Shown one piece after another: positions 51,704 through 61,324 of a DNA stretch of 64,000 bases. The stretch covers positions 148,275-212,274 of the forward strand of contig CAWFGJ010000012.1 of assembly GCA_963815355.1 (NCBI GenBank), in the 5' to 3' direction. Made by a program: the position numbers and the translations under genes. Position 1 is the first letter of the stretch. Every line of letters begins with the position of its first letter. Below the pieces are notes generated by a model. The model saw nothing but the letters and a program-made list of their open reading frames with translations. It was not told the origin of the DNA and did not search any database. Source of the DNA: JAPUEK01 sp963815355. GTDB lineage: Bacteria > Pseudomonadota > Alphaproteobacteria > Rhodobacterales > Rhodobacteraceae.

Positions 51704-54700
51704 TCATGTCTCCAAAAGACTGCGGACAGCGTGCAATAGGTCACGCTGCTTAAAGGGTTTGGCAATGTGGGTGTCGAAGCCACCCACGATGTAATCGGCC
51801 ACCTGATTCGGCATCGCATGCGCGGTGACCGCGATCGCCGGAACCGAACCCAGCCGCTGGCCCTCTTCACGCATCCGGATTTCGGACAACGCGCTCATCC
51901 CATCCAGCACTGGCATCGTAATATCGAGACAAATCAATGAGAAAGGCTCGCCCTTATCCTGCGCCGCCTGCCAGACAGAGATTGCGTCCCGGCCGTTCTC
52001 CACATGGGTAAGTTCGGCCCCTGTCGACGCCAGCATTTCCGACATGACCAGCCGGTTGGTGGCGTTATCGTCCGCACTCAGAATCCGCAATCCGGCAAGG
52101 TCGTTCTTGCTGATGGTGGGTTCACCCGCCGATTTGACGACAGGCTTGATCATCTCGGTTTCCGGCAGCGGCAAAGTGACGCGGAATTTTGTTCCCACGC
52201 CAAAACGGCTTTCCACCGAAATTTCGCCACCCATCAGCGTCACCAACTGCCGCACGATCGTCAGCCCCAGCCCGGTGCCGCCGAATCGGCGCGTCATGCT
52301 GCCATCTGCCTGTTCAAAGCTTTCGAACACCCTGCTTAACTGCGCGGGCTCCATCCCGACACCACTATCCGCCACCTCGATGGTCAAGGGTTTGCCCACG
52401 CGGCAAGAGACCTTCAGCGAAACGCGGCCCGCATTGGTGAACTTGATCGCGTTGTTCAGCAGGTTGTTCAGAATCTGCATCAACCGGTGGGGGTCACCCA
52501 AACGCGGCTTGTCACTGCCCGCGCTGCTCATCACCTCAAAGGCCACGCCTTTTTCTTCCGCCGCAATGGAATAGATCGCCTCAACCTCGCGCAGCAGATC
52601 AGACAGCAGGAAGGGCACCGCCTCCAACTCCATCTTGCCCGCTTCGATCTTGGACATATCCAGAATGCCGTTCAGCACCGTCAGCAATGTCTCACCTGAC
52701 TTGCGAATGGTCGAAACCATCCGCTTTTGGGCAGGCTCGGTGACAATTTCGGCCAGAACCTCGGCCATGCCCAGAACCCCGTTCAAAGGCGTGCGGATTT
52801 CGTGACTCATGTTGGCAAGGAAAGTGGATTTCGCGCGGCTCATATCCTCGGCGCGCGCCACGGCTTCTTCAAGGCGTGCAGTCGCGACCCTGTCATCGGT
52901 GATGTCAGTAAAGGAAATCACCGTGCCGCGACGGATCACCCCCGTGTCGAACGCCACGCCCATATCCAGCGGCGCCGCGTTGCACGCCAGCACCCGCCGC
53001 GTGCCATCCTCCAGGCGCAGCGCGACTTGCACATCGCGCACGGGGCCCCTGGCCTGCGCCACAAGGTTGGTCATCCGCTCGCTCTTGGGAAGCACCTCCC
53101 CGTCAAGCCGCTCCAGCCTCAACGCACTAATATCGAACTCTGGCTCGGTTTTCGATTTCAACCGAACGCCCAGAATCCGCGCCGCCTCTTGATTGGCGAA
53201 AAGCACGTCGCCTTGCTCATCCAGCACGACAATCGGCGCGATGCTGGCATCGATCACTTGCAGCAGGAACGCCCGCCGCGCCGTGATTTCTTGTTCAAGC
53301 TGCTTGCGATCGCTGATGTCGATATGCACGCCGGTGATCAGTTGCGCTGTGCCATCAGGCGCGCGCTTGGCCACCCGGCTGCGCGACAACACCCACACCC
53401 AATGCCCATCTGCATGGCGCATCCGAAACTCGGCGACGATGGTCTCGGAACCCCGGCCCAGTGCAAACTCCCGCGGCGGCGGCAGCATGGCGTGGTCGTC
53501 CGGGTGGACCATGTTCAGAAAATCCTGCCCGGTCAGCTTGGTCAGGCGGCGGGTCTCAAGACCCACGATCTCGCCCCAATGGCCTGCCACGAACAGGTTT
53601 CCGTCCTCGACGTTCAACTCATAGCTGCCCACACCGGCACCGTCGAAGATGCTCTTTAGCCGCTGTTCGGCCCGATCCCGTTCGGACAACACGCTGACAA
53701 GGTTGCGATTGACCTCGTCCAGTGCGGCCATGCGATTGCGTTTGCTGGTGATATCAATGCCAATCGCGACCACGCCCCCGTCGGCTGTGCGCGTGCTGAC
53801 CCGGCGCAACCAGCGACCATCGGGCAAAGGCACCTCATCCGTCGAACGCGGCAACCTGTATTCAGCAAGCCGCTTTTGTAGCCATTCAGCCTTTGCCTCT
53901 TCCGAGGACGTCTCCAGAAAGGTATTCGTATTCAGGCCCGCGCGCAGCAGCTCTTCAAGGGTGACCCCGGGCACAGCCAGCCCGGCAATGCGCGGGAATG
54001 TTTCACGATAGGCAGAGTTCACCGCAACAAGCCGGCTCTGCGCGTCAAAAATCACCACCCCATCGGGCAGCGCCTCAATGGCATTTGCCAGCCCGACCCG
54101 CGCGGCCTCGGCCTCTGCCGCCAGCCGCGCCATCGCGATTTCTTGTTCTTTATGCTTGGTGACAATGGTTTCAATCGTCACATAGCCTTCAAACGCACCT
54201 TCACTGCTAAAGCGCGGCAAGATGTTGAAATCGACCCAATAGCGATTGCCGAACCGATCCATATTGACCACCGACCCCCGAAAGGGGGCACGGCGCGCGA
54301 TGGCGTTGTTGACCGCCTCGGCCATCGCCGGATCACTGTCAGGGCAACGCAGAAATGACCCCAACCGCTTGCCCCGGATCTCATCCAGCTTCCAGCCGGT
54401 ATGGTTCTCAAAGGTCGCATTCACCCATTCGACACCAAGCTGCGGGTCCAGCAAGGCGACCAGATTGTCCATCGACTCGACAATTTTCATGATCCGCGCC
54501 AGCTCCAGCTGTAGCGCGGCTTTTGATGTCGGATCTGGCAAGGTTTTACGAATGACCTCTGCCGACAGGCGCAGCATATCAAACTGGGCGTCGATGATGA
54601 CCGGGGCATCCAGCGGCGCGGCAAAGGCCAGCAAACCACAGATCGCACCTGCCTCCTCCATCGGGAACAGGATCAGCTTGTCACCGTCTGCGGCCCCCGA

Positions 54701-54967
54701 GGTAATTTGCTTGGGCTGCGAAGTGCCGGGCTGCGGGAACCATGCCGCCACCAAAGCAGCGGGCACCGGGTCCGGCAATACGGCGAACGCGGCCGCATCC
54801 TCTGCCGGAAAGCGGTAGGACTTGCGAAAACCCGCCGCCCCGTCACCTGCATAAACTGCGGCCCCCCGAAACTGGTTCGCCGCGCAAATCCGTTGCAAGG
54901 CCGTCACGATTGCAGTTGGTGCTGCATCCGGCGTCACCCGCAATAAATCGTTGAGGACCGCAACCAT
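51704..54967 (-). CDS. Hybrid sensor histidine kinase with multiple PAS domains and receiver
   Basis: 1087 aa from the ATG at 54967 (MVAVLNDLLRVTPDAAPTAI); the frame is open to 55165 but that part is Lys/Arg/Trp-rich and unlike the family. A GAF-like N-terminus (about 10-175), four PAS-like units (about 180-300, 315-430, 440-560, 570-690; for example FENHTGWKLDEIRGKRLGSF and FRMRHADGHWVWVLSRSR), HisKA with FLANMSHEIRTPLNGVLGM (His722), HATPase (NLLNNAIKFTNAGR, DSGVGM, RFGGTGLGLTI) and a receiver with Asp about 1015 in LICLDITMPVLDG. Cytoplasmic. Clearly related to the kinase at 48124-51069, especially over the transmitter and receiver. Confidence 0.88.
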   Translation of the reverse strand: MVAVLNDLLRVTPDAAPTAIVTALQRICAANQFRGAAVYAGDGAAGFRKSYRFPAEDAAAFAVLPDPVPAALVAAWFPQPGTSQPKQITSGAADGDKLILFPMEEAGAICGLLAFAAPLDAPVIIDAQFDMLRLSAEVIRKTLPDPTSKAALQLELARIMKIVESMDNLVALLDPQLGVEWVNATFENHTGWKLDEIRGKRLGSFLRCPDSDPAMAEAVNNAIARRAPFRGSVVNMDRFGNRYWVDFNILPRFSSEGAFEGYVTIETIVTKHKEQEIAMARLAAEAEAARVGLANAIEALPDGVVIFDAQSRLVAVNSAYRETFPRIAGLAVPGVTLEELLRAGLNTNTFLETSSEEAKAEWLQKRLAEYRLPRSTDEVPLPDGRWLRRVSTRTADGGVVAIGIDITSKRNRMAALDEVNRNLVSVLSERDRAEQRLKSIFDGAGVGSYELNVEDGNLFVAGHWGEIVGLETRRLTKLTGQDFLNMVHPDDHAMLPPPREFALGRGSETIVAEFRMRHADGHWVWVLSRSRVAKRAPDGTAQLITGVHIDISDRKQLEQEITARRAFLLQVIDASIAPIVVLDEQGDVLFANQEAARILGVRLKSKTEPEFDISALRLERLDGEVLPKSERMTNLVAQARGPVRDVQVALRLEDGTRRVLACNAAPLDMGVAFDTGVIRRGTVISFTDITDDRVATARLEEAVARAEDMSRAKSTFLANMSHEIRTPLNGVLGMAEVLAEIVTEPAQKRMVSTIRKSGETLLTVLNGILDMSKIEAGKMELEAVPFLLSDLLREVEAIYSIAAEEKGVAFEVMSSAGSDKPRLGDPHRLMQILNNLLNNAIKFTNAGRVSLKVSCRVGKPLTIEVADSGVGMEPAQLSRVFESFEQADGSMTRRFGGTGLGLTIVRQLVTLMGGEISVESRFGVGTKFRVTLPLPETEMIKPVVKSAGEPTISKNDLAGLRILSADDNATNRLVMSEMLASTGAELTHVENGRDAISVWQAAQDKGEPFSLICLDITMPVLDGMSALSEIRMREEGQRLGSVPAIAVTAHAMPNQVADYIVGGFDTHIAKPFKQRDLLHAVRSLLET

Positions 54968-55389
54968 GGGCTGATAAGCGTGCAAGAAAACTTTCCCCGA
55001 GTTGATTTCCCAACTGTTAGGGGGAATACCCCGTCGAAAGCAAGATTGAACAACACGGCCCCACGTTTTGGTTTTGCGCTTGGGCCATAAGCGCCATTTT
55101 TTTGAACCCTTGGCCATGCGACGCCCGCAGACAGTGCCTTTTCCGCAGGTCTTGACCATCGCCACCGGAAAGAACCCCCGGCGTCACGCCTTTGGCCGCC
55201 AAGCAGCCCCCGCACGCGCAGGTTGGCATAACCCGTAAAGGCCGTTATAGCGATTTGCAGCGAACAAGGAGCCGGGTGCGATCCCCGGCTGGCTCTTCCG
55301 GCCGCCGATCCGCCGGACAATCGTCGCACAGACCTGAAACACCATCGATGCGACTGCGACGGGTCGGATCGGTCTGGAACGGATATGAC
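54968..55389 (+). other. 422-base intergenic region between the hybrid kinase and the SulP gene
   Basis: No supported gene. It contains the divergent promoters of its neighbours. A perfect stem-loop AGCCGGG-TGCGATC-CCCGGCT lies near 55270-55290, reminiscent of a tRNA T-arm but without a matching acceptor stem. A/T-rich blocks near 54970-55110 may hold the kinase promoter. Confidence 0.45.
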
Positions 55390-56882
55390 ATGATCTCACT
55401 CGACGCCTATCGCAACCAATGGTTCGGCAATATCAAGGCCGATCTTCTGTCGGGCCTCGTCGTGGCCCTTGCGCTGATCCCCGAGGCCATCGCCTTTTCC
55501 ATCATCGCGGGGGTGGACCCCAAGGTCGGGCTTTATGCCTCATTCTCCATCGCGGTGATCACCGCGATTGCGGGCGGGCGGCCCGGCATGATCTCGGCGG
55601 CCACGGCCGCCACGGCAGTGCTGATGGTCACGCTGGTCAAGGATCACGGGCTGCAATACTTGCTGGCGACCACCGTTCTGGCCGGGCTTTTGCAGATCGG
55701 CATGGGGCTGCTGCGCCTGGGCTTTGTGATGCGCTTTGTGTCAAAATCGGTGATGACAGGCTTCGTCAACGCGCTGGCAATCCTGATCTTCATGGCCCAA
55801 CTGCCCGAACTGGACCCGACCAAAGTGACATGGCTGACCTTCGTGCTGGTCGCGGCGGGATTGGCGATCATCTACCTTTTCCCCTATGTTACCAAGGCCA
55901 TCCCCTCGCCGCTGGTCACCATCGTGGTGCTGACAGCACTGACGCATGACTTTCGGCTGGGACGTGCGCACCGTGGGCGACATGGGCGCGCTGCCCGACA
56001 CTTTGCCCGTGTTTCTGATCCCGCAAATTCCCGCTGACGTTTGAGACGCTGCAGATCATCTTTCCCTACGCCCTTGCCGTGGCCGTGGTGGGCCTGCTGG
56101 AAAGCCTGATGACGCAAAGCCTTGTCGATGACCTGACCGACACCAAATCGGACCGCAATCAGGAATGTATCGGCCAGGGTCTGGCCAACACCGCCACCGG
56201 CTTTATCGGCGGCATGGCAGGCTGTGCGATGATCGGGCAAAGCATGATCAACGTGAAATCCGGCGGGCGCGGGCGGCTGTCTTGCGCCTTTGCCGGGGTG
56301 ATGCTGCTGATCTTCTGCGTGGCGCTTGGCAAATGGGTCAGCCAGATTCCGATGCCCGCACTGGTGGCCATCATGATCATGGTCAGCATCGGCACCTTTT
56401 CATGGTCGTCGATCAAGGCGCTGAAAACCCACCCGAAATCATCCTCCATCGTGATGCTCGCCACCGTGGCTGCCGTGGTCTACACCCACAACCTTGCCAT
56501 CGGGGTGCTGTTGGGGGTGCTGCTGTCCGGCATCTTCTTTGCCGCCAAGATCGCGCAACTTTTCCGCGTGACCAGCACGATCAGTGCCGATGGCAAAGCC
56601 CGCACCTACCGGATCGAGGGCCAGCTCTTCTACGCCTCGGTCGAAGATTTCATGGCGGCTTTTGACTTCAAAGAGGCGCTTGAAACCGTGGTGATAGACG
56701 TCACCCACGCCCATATCTGGGACATCTCTTCCGTGCAGGCGCTGGACCTTGCCGTGCTGAAATTCCGCCGGGACGGGGCCGAGGTGGAAATCGTCGGCAT
56801 GAATGCCGCATCCGAAACCATCGTCGACAAACTGGCCATCCATAACAAGCCGGGGGCGCTCGACACGCTCTCGGCCCATTGA
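55390..56882 (+). pseudogene. SulP family anion transporter with C-terminal STAS domain, two frameshifts
   Basis: Start ATG at 55390 (MISLDAYRNQWFGNIKADLL). The N-terminal half shows the SulP signature (ALALIPEAIAFSIIAGVDPK, VGLYASF) and several helices; the C-terminal half (KSDRNQECIGQGLANTATGF, then a STAS domain with VVIDVTHAHIWDISSVQALD) continues in another frame. Dropping one T at 55951-55953 and one C at 56030-56032 restores FGWDVRTVGDMGALPDTLP and IPLTFETLQIIFPYALA and gives about 496 aa. SulP proteins carry sulfate, bicarbonate or other anions. Either sequencing error or inactivation. The universal stress gene follows 12 bases later. Confidence 0.85.
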
Positions 56883-56894
56883 AGGAATCCGCTC

Positions 56895-57761
56895 ATGACC
56901 TCGAACCTCCCCTCGAAAATCATCGCCCTTGTGGATGGGTCGATCTATTCGGCCTCGGTCTGCGATCATGCAGCCTGGGCCGCCGGGCGCAGCGGGGCCT
57001 CGGTGGAAGTGCTGCATGTGCTGGGCCGCCGCGAAACGGGCGGAACGCAAGACCTCTCCGGCGCGATCCGCCTTGGCGCACGCACGGCGCTGATGGAGGA
57101 ACTGGCCAGCCTTGACGCCCAACGCGCCAAACTGGTCGCCCATCGGGGCCGCGCCATTCTGGAAGACGCCCAAGCCCTGCTGACCCGCGATGGCGTGGGC
57201 CAGATCACCACCCGCCTGCGCCACGGCGATCTGGTCGAAACCGTGGCCGAGGTGGAAAAAGACGCACGTCTTATCCTGATCGGCAAACGCGGCGAGGCGG
57301 CGGATTTCGCCAAAGGCCATCTGGGATCAAACCTTGAACGGATCGTGCGCGCCAGCCACAAGCCGATCCTTGTGGCCGCGCGCGCCTTCAAACCGATTGC
57401 CCGCGTGCTGATCGCCTATGATGGAGGTCCGTCCGCGATCAAGGCCGTCGCCCATGTCGCCCAAGACCCGATCTATGCCGGGCTGGCACTGCATCTCGTC
57501 TCGGTCGGCAAACCGACCGCCGAGGTGTCCGCCGGGCTGAAAGACGCCCAAGCGCTGCTCAAGGCCGCAGGCCGCCCAGCCGAGACCAGCCTTTTGTCAG
57601 GCCAACCCGAAGCCGTGCTGGCCAAACTTGTCGAGGACGAAAAATACGACCTGCTGGTCATGGGCGCCTACGGACATTCCCGCCTGCGCGGCCTTGTGAT
57701 CGGCTCCACCACAACGGAAATGATCCGCTCCTGCAAGGTGCCGGTGGTTCTGGTCCGCTAG
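56895..57761 (+). CDS. Universal stress protein with two Usp domains
   Basis: 288 aa, with GAAGGA upstream of the ATG. Two tandem UspA domains: the first (about 1-155) has LILIGKRGEAADFAKGHLGS, the second (about 160-288) has VLIAYDGGPSAIKAV and LLVMGAYGHSRLRGLVIGST ending in VPVVLVR. The G-2x-G-9x-G(S/T) nucleotide-binding pattern is clear in the second domain (MGAYGHSRLRGLVIGST). Downstream of the SulP gene by 12 bases and certainly co-transcribed; SulP-Usp pairs are a recurring arrangement and suggest an anion-transport stress module. Confidence 0.9.
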   Translation: MTSNLPSKIIALVDGSIYSASVCDHAAWAAGRSGASVEVLHVLGRRETGGTQDLSGAIRLGARTALMEELASLDAQRAKLVAHRGRAILEDAQALLTRDGVGQITTRLRHGDLVETVAEVEKDARLILIGKRGEAADFAKGHLGSNLERIVRASHKPILVAARAFKPIARVLIAYDGGPSAIKAVAHVAQDPIYAGLALHLVSVGKPTAEVSAGLKDAQALLKAAGRPAETSLLSGQPEAVLAKLVEDEKYDLLVMGAYGHSRLRGLVIGSTTTEMIRSCKVPVVLVR

Positions 57762-57847
57762 GCCAAGGGCGCGGCCGAAACCTGCGCACGGCACCTGATC
57801 CTGGGATGCGCCCCCCGCTCTACACCACCCTGCCCCATTGCGAACCG

Positions 57848-58075
57848 ATGTCGCCCGACCAGATCGCGCAGATCTTTACCCGCCACCTCTAGTGATCGCG
57901 CAAGCGCTCTTTCAGGGAAATGCGCCTGCACTGCGGGCGATCCGCTGGTGCAGGCCGAACAATCTATCACCGAGATCGGCCTCGCTCGCGGGTTCCGGCC
58001 CTCATAGCACTTTTCCAAAGTGTTCCGCGGGCAGGTCGGCAAATCACCTCTGTCCCATCGCACTCTGGGGCCTAC
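57848..58075 (+). pseudogene. Decayed AraC/GlxA-type regulator, C-terminal remnant
   Basis: Fragments of an AraC-type HTH can be read in order but with lesions: MSPDQIAQIFTRHL then TAG (57890-57892), then MRLH in one frame and LVQAEQSITEIGLARGFRPS in another, an in-frame TAG at 58005-58007, then HFSKVFRGQVGKSPLSHR. Intact members read like SITEIALACGFxSxSHFSK. The N-terminal half of the regulator is missing. At least two stops and one frameshift make it non-functional. It lies next to the DevABC-like exporter, which it may once have regulated. Confidence 0.65.
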
Positions 58076-58780
58076 TCAGAGCCCGGTGTCTTTCACAATC
58101 CGCCCGTCTTCCAGCGTGATGATGCGGTCGGCCTGATCCAGAATCCGCCCGTCATGCGTGACCATCACCGTTGTGGTGCCCCGCGCATGCCCCATGCGCT
58201 TGATCAACGCGACCACGTTCGCGCCGCTTTCGCGGTCAAGTGCGGCGGTCGGCTCATCGGCAAAAACCACATCCGGCGTTGCCACCAAAGCCCGCGCCAC
58301 CGCCACCCGTTGCTTTTGGCCGCCCGACAGGTTCGCGGGCAAATAGTCAAGCCGGTCGCCCAAACCCACCAACTCCAACACATGCGCCGCAGCCGCATCC
58401 ATCTGCTTTGCATCCATCCGGCCCAAAACCTGCAAACCCATGATCACATTCTGCCGCGCCGTCAGGGACTCGTGCAGGTTATGCGCTTGAAAGATGAACC
58501 CCAACCGCCGCCGCAACAGCACAAGCAAGTCGCTTTTGGCCCCATGCAATTCGTGCCCCAACAACCCGACATGCCCTTCTTGCACGTCGCGCAAACAGCC
58601 CAGCAACGTCAACGCCGTGGTCTTGCCCGATCCCGAAGGCCCGACCAACACCGTAAAGCTGCCGCGCCGCACTTTCAGATCAATGTCAAACAGCGCTTGC
58701 TTGCGCGCCTCGCCTGCGCCGAACCAATGGTTCAAACCCTCGGCGACGATGGGAAACTCTGGGGGGGATTTTTGCGCCAT
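58076..58780 (-). CDS. ABC transporter ATP-binding protein (DevA-like)
   Basis: 234 aa from the ATG at 58780 (MAQKSPPEFPIVAEGL). Walker A GPSGSGKTTALTLLG, Q-loop FIFQAHNLHESL, signature LSGGQKQRVAVARAL, Walker B VVFADEPTAALD and H-loop VMVTHD are intact. Sequence style matches the MacB/LolD/DevA branch that drives export with a FtsX-like permease and a periplasmic adaptor. It follows the permease stop by one base. Last gene of the DevBCA-like unit. Confidence 0.92.
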   Translation of the reverse strand: MAQKSPPEFPIVAEGLNHWFGAGEARKQALFDIDLKVRRGSFTVLVGPSGSGKTTALTLLGCLRDVQEGHVGLLGHELHGAKSDLLVLLRRRLGFIFQAHNLHESLTARQNVIMGLQVLGRMDAKQMDAAAAHVLELVGLGDRLDYLPANLSGGQKQRVAVARALVATPDVVFADEPTAALDRESGANVVALIKRMGHARGTTTVMVTHDGRILDQADRIITLEDGRIVKDTGL

Positions 58781-58781
58781 C

Positions 58782-59954
58782 CTAAAAGAGATCCGCAGGA
58801 TCAGCCGCCGCAAGGCGCCGGGTCGCCACCGCGCCGGACAAGGCACAGGCCACAACCGTTCCGAAAAACACGGCCAGCGCCATGCCCGCCGTCATCTCCA
58901 AGGGCAAGGTCGTGGCCTTGGCCATGCCGAACAACAAACCCGTGGCCACCGCAAACCCCGGCACAAACCCCAATATCCCCAAGATCAACGCCTCTTCGAA
59001 AACGATCCCCAAAAAGAACCGATGCCCATAACCCATCGCCTTGAACGTCGCATATTCGCGCAGATGGTCGGCCACATCGGTCGACAAGACCTGATAGACA
59101 ATCACGATCCCGACCAAGATCCCGATAATCACCCCAAAGCCAAAGATGATCCCGGTCGGCCGCTTGGTCTGCTGATAGGACAGCTCTTCCGCCCCCGCTT
59201 GAGCGAAACTGCGGATGCGCAGCGTCTTGTCTGAAATCAGCCCGCGCAACCGTTCGGCCACCACAGCCGGGTCAGCCCCCGGCTTTACCTTCAGCAACAC
59301 ATGATCCGGCGCACCAGATTTGCGCGCGGGAAACAGCGTCAGAAACGTCTGGTCCGAAACGATCATATACCCGTCCCCGCCAAAGCCCCCCCCACCCGAG
59401 AACGTGTCGTAAAGCGTCAGCGTCTTGCCCGACACCTCAAACGACAGCGGGGTCTGCGGGCGGATCGCGGCGGCTTCATCGGCTGGCAAGCCCCGGCTCA
59501 ACCGGTCCACCAACCCCGCGTTCGGCAACTGCAACGTCCCTGACTTGGCGGCAATCTCGGGCGCAAGGTAGCCGGGCAGACTTGGGTCCAGCCCAAAGGT
59601 CGTCAACCCCAGCGTCTTGGTTGGCCGCTGCCACGACACGTTTGCAATGAACAACCCGGTGCCCGAGACCACCTCGGGATCGGCAAGCGCCTGCAACATC
59701 CACTGCCGCGCCACATTGCCCCCCTCGGTCAGCGTATTCGCGTCCGAGGCCGAAATCTCGATATCGGCGCGGAAAAAGCTGTAGGGCTTCAACGTCGCCG
59801 TCCCCATCGAGTTCATGATCCCCAACTGCACAAAGACCAGCACATTGGCAAAAGCCACCCCGGCAAGGGCAGCAGCAAAGCGCGGGCGGCTATGGGTCAG
59901 TTGCAGCCAGCCGATCGGCAGGCGGCCAAACAGCGCGGCAAGCAGGCGCTTCAT
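58782..59954 (-). CDS. ABC transporter permease (DevC-like, FtsX family)
   Basis: 390 aa. One N-terminal helix (FAAALAGVAFANVLVFVQLG), a large periplasmic region (about 50-260) and three C-terminal helices (GIIFGFGVIIGILVGIVIVY, GIVFEEALILGILGFVPGFA, LAVFFGTVVACALSGAVATR), the MacB/DevC topology. Segment STDVADHLREYATFKAMGYG is typical of DevC. It works with the adaptor and ATPase as an energised exporter through a TolC-type channel; none is encoded here. Overlaps the adaptor stop by ATGA. Confidence 0.9.
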   Translation of the reverse strand: MKRLLAALFGRLPIGWLQLTHSRPRFAAALAGVAFANVLVFVQLGIMNSMGTATLKPYSFFRADIEISASDANTLTEGGNVARQWMLQALADPEVVSGTGLFIANVSWQRPTKTLGLTTFGLDPSLPGYLAPEIAAKSGTLQLPNAGLVDRLSRGLPADEAAAIRPQTPLSFEVSGKTLTLYDTFSGGGGFGGDGYMIVSDQTFLTLFPARKSGAPDHVLLKVKPGADPAVVAERLRGLISDKTLRIRSFAQAGAEELSYQQTKRPTGIIFGFGVIIGILVGIVIVYQVLSTDVADHLREYATFKAMGYGHRFFLGIVFEEALILGILGFVPGFAVATGLLFGMAKATTLPLEMTAGMALAVFFGTVVACALSGAVATRRLAAADPADLF

Positions 59955-61180
59955 GGGGCGGCCTGCGTATCAATGCGGGCGATCACCTCAAGATTGGTAT
60001 AGCGGGCCGCCTGCGCGGAAGAGGCCGCATCCAGCGCCACCGTCACAAAGATCACCCGCGCGTCGGTATTGGCCGCCGTGTCATCCGACACCAACCCCTG
60101 CCGCCCGACTGTTAGGCCGATGAACTCAACCTTGCCCTGATAGGTCTGCCCCAAGGCCGTCGCCACCAATTCCACCGGCTGACCGACCGCAACTTGCGAA
60201 ATCCGGTCTTGGTAGATTTCAACCTCTGCCATCATCGCATCGGTGTTGCCGATCTCCATGATGCCCTCGACAGGGGGCTTTTGGCCGGGGGTCACATGGA
60301 TATCCAGAATCGTGCCTGCAATCGGCGCCAGCACATCCGCCCGGCTCAGATCCCGCTGCGCGCGGGCCAGATCCGCCTTGGCCGCGGCCAGATTGCGGCT
60401 GGCCACCATGACGTCGGGCTGGTTCTCTACCTCTACCGCGCCGAACCGCGACAGCGTGGCCTGCGCCTTGGCCACCGCCAAAGATGCCTGCCGGCCCGCC
60501 GCTGTCACGGCGTCCAGTGTCGCGCGGGTCGCCACCTTACGGTCATAAAGCTGCTGGGTCCGCGCAAGGTCGGCGCTGGCCTCGGCGGCAATCGACTGCG
60601 CCTGCTCCAACACCGCCTGGGCCTCATCCCGGCTGTTCAGCACGGCGGCACGGGTCTGGATCACCACGGCCTCGCGCACCGCCACTGCCGCCTCATTGGC
60701 CAACACCGCGCTTTGCAACACATCCAGATTGTCCAACCGCGCCACGGGCTGACCCTTTTCCACCCGGTCTCCCTTGGCCACCAGCAAGGCCGCGATCCGC
60801 GCATCGCCGCTGCCATAAGGGGGGGCTACGACCGAGATATCACCGCGCGGCAACAGGCGCGCCAGGCCCACCACATCGCTGACCCGCATCGTGTCGACCA
60901 TATCCTTGGGCAATTCGATCTCTGGCGGCAACGCGATCGGCGAGGCAGACCCGCCCCCCGGTTGCAATCCGGTCACCGCATAGAACACCTTCAAACCCGG
61001 CGGCTGGAAATACATCCCCACCACCGCCCCGGTGAACAGCAACAAAGGCACCAGCAGGATCAGCAGATACCGACGATGCCACTGCAGCCTCGGCGCTGCG
61101 TCTGCCCCCCCCGCGCCTTGCGATCCACCCTTCGGGCGCGAAATGTCGAGTGGCAGGTCATTGCTTGGCTGGTCGCCCAT
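59951..61180 (-). CDS. HlyD-family periplasmic adaptor (DevB-like)
   Basis: 409 aa from the ATG at 61180 (MGDQPSNDLPLDISRPKG). One membrane anchor (about 36-55: YLLILLVPLLLFTGAVVGMY), a lipoyl half-motif (LLVAKGDRVEKGQPVARLDN), a long coiled coil (about 160-260, rich in Ala, Glu, Gln) and the second lipoyl/beta-barrel part (LAPIAGTILDIHVTPGQKPP). It bridges the inner-membrane ABC transporter to an outer-membrane channel. First gene of the three-gene unit. Substrate unknown; related DevBCA systems export glycolipids, and other branches export macrolides or peptides. Confidence 0.9.
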   Translation of the reverse strand: MGDQPSNDLPLDISRPKGGSQGAGGADAAPRLQWHRRYLLILLVPLLLFTGAVVGMYFQPPGLKVFYAVTGLQPGGGSASPIALPPEIELPKDMVDTMRVSDVVGLARLLPRGDISVVAPPYGSGDARIAALLVAKGDRVEKGQPVARLDNLDVLQSAVLANEAAVAVREAVVIQTRAAVLNSRDEAQAVLEQAQSIAAEASADLARTQQLYDRKVATRATLDAVTAAGRQASLAVAKAQATLSRFGAVEVENQPDVMVASRNLAAAKADLARAQRDLSRADVLAPIAGTILDIHVTPGQKPPVEGIMEIGNTDAMMAEVEIYQDRISQVAVGQPVELVATALGQTYQGKVEFIGLTVGRQGLVSDDTAANTDARVIFVTVALDAASSAQAARYTNLEVIARIDTQAAP

Positions 61181-61324
61181 GAAGCGTGGTCCGATCTGGC
61201 TTGGAGTTTGTCTGTGACTAACCCACCGCACCGCCACAAACGATGCGACCCATGCGCACGCAAAGGCGATTGGCTCACCACATTGCGAGCAGCCTACAAC
61301 CCCACCGCACCGAACGCCAAGCGC

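Noticed and set aside
54968..55165. A 66-residue N-terminal extension of the second hybrid kinase
   Set aside because: Composition is Lys/Arg/Trp-rich without domain similarity, and no convincing ribosome site precedes it.
55259..55300. A possible tRNA 3' half (AGCCGGG-TGCGATC-CCCGGCT with T-loop-like bases)
   Set aside because: No complementary acceptor stem, D-arm or anticodon arm could be found within 70 bases upstream.
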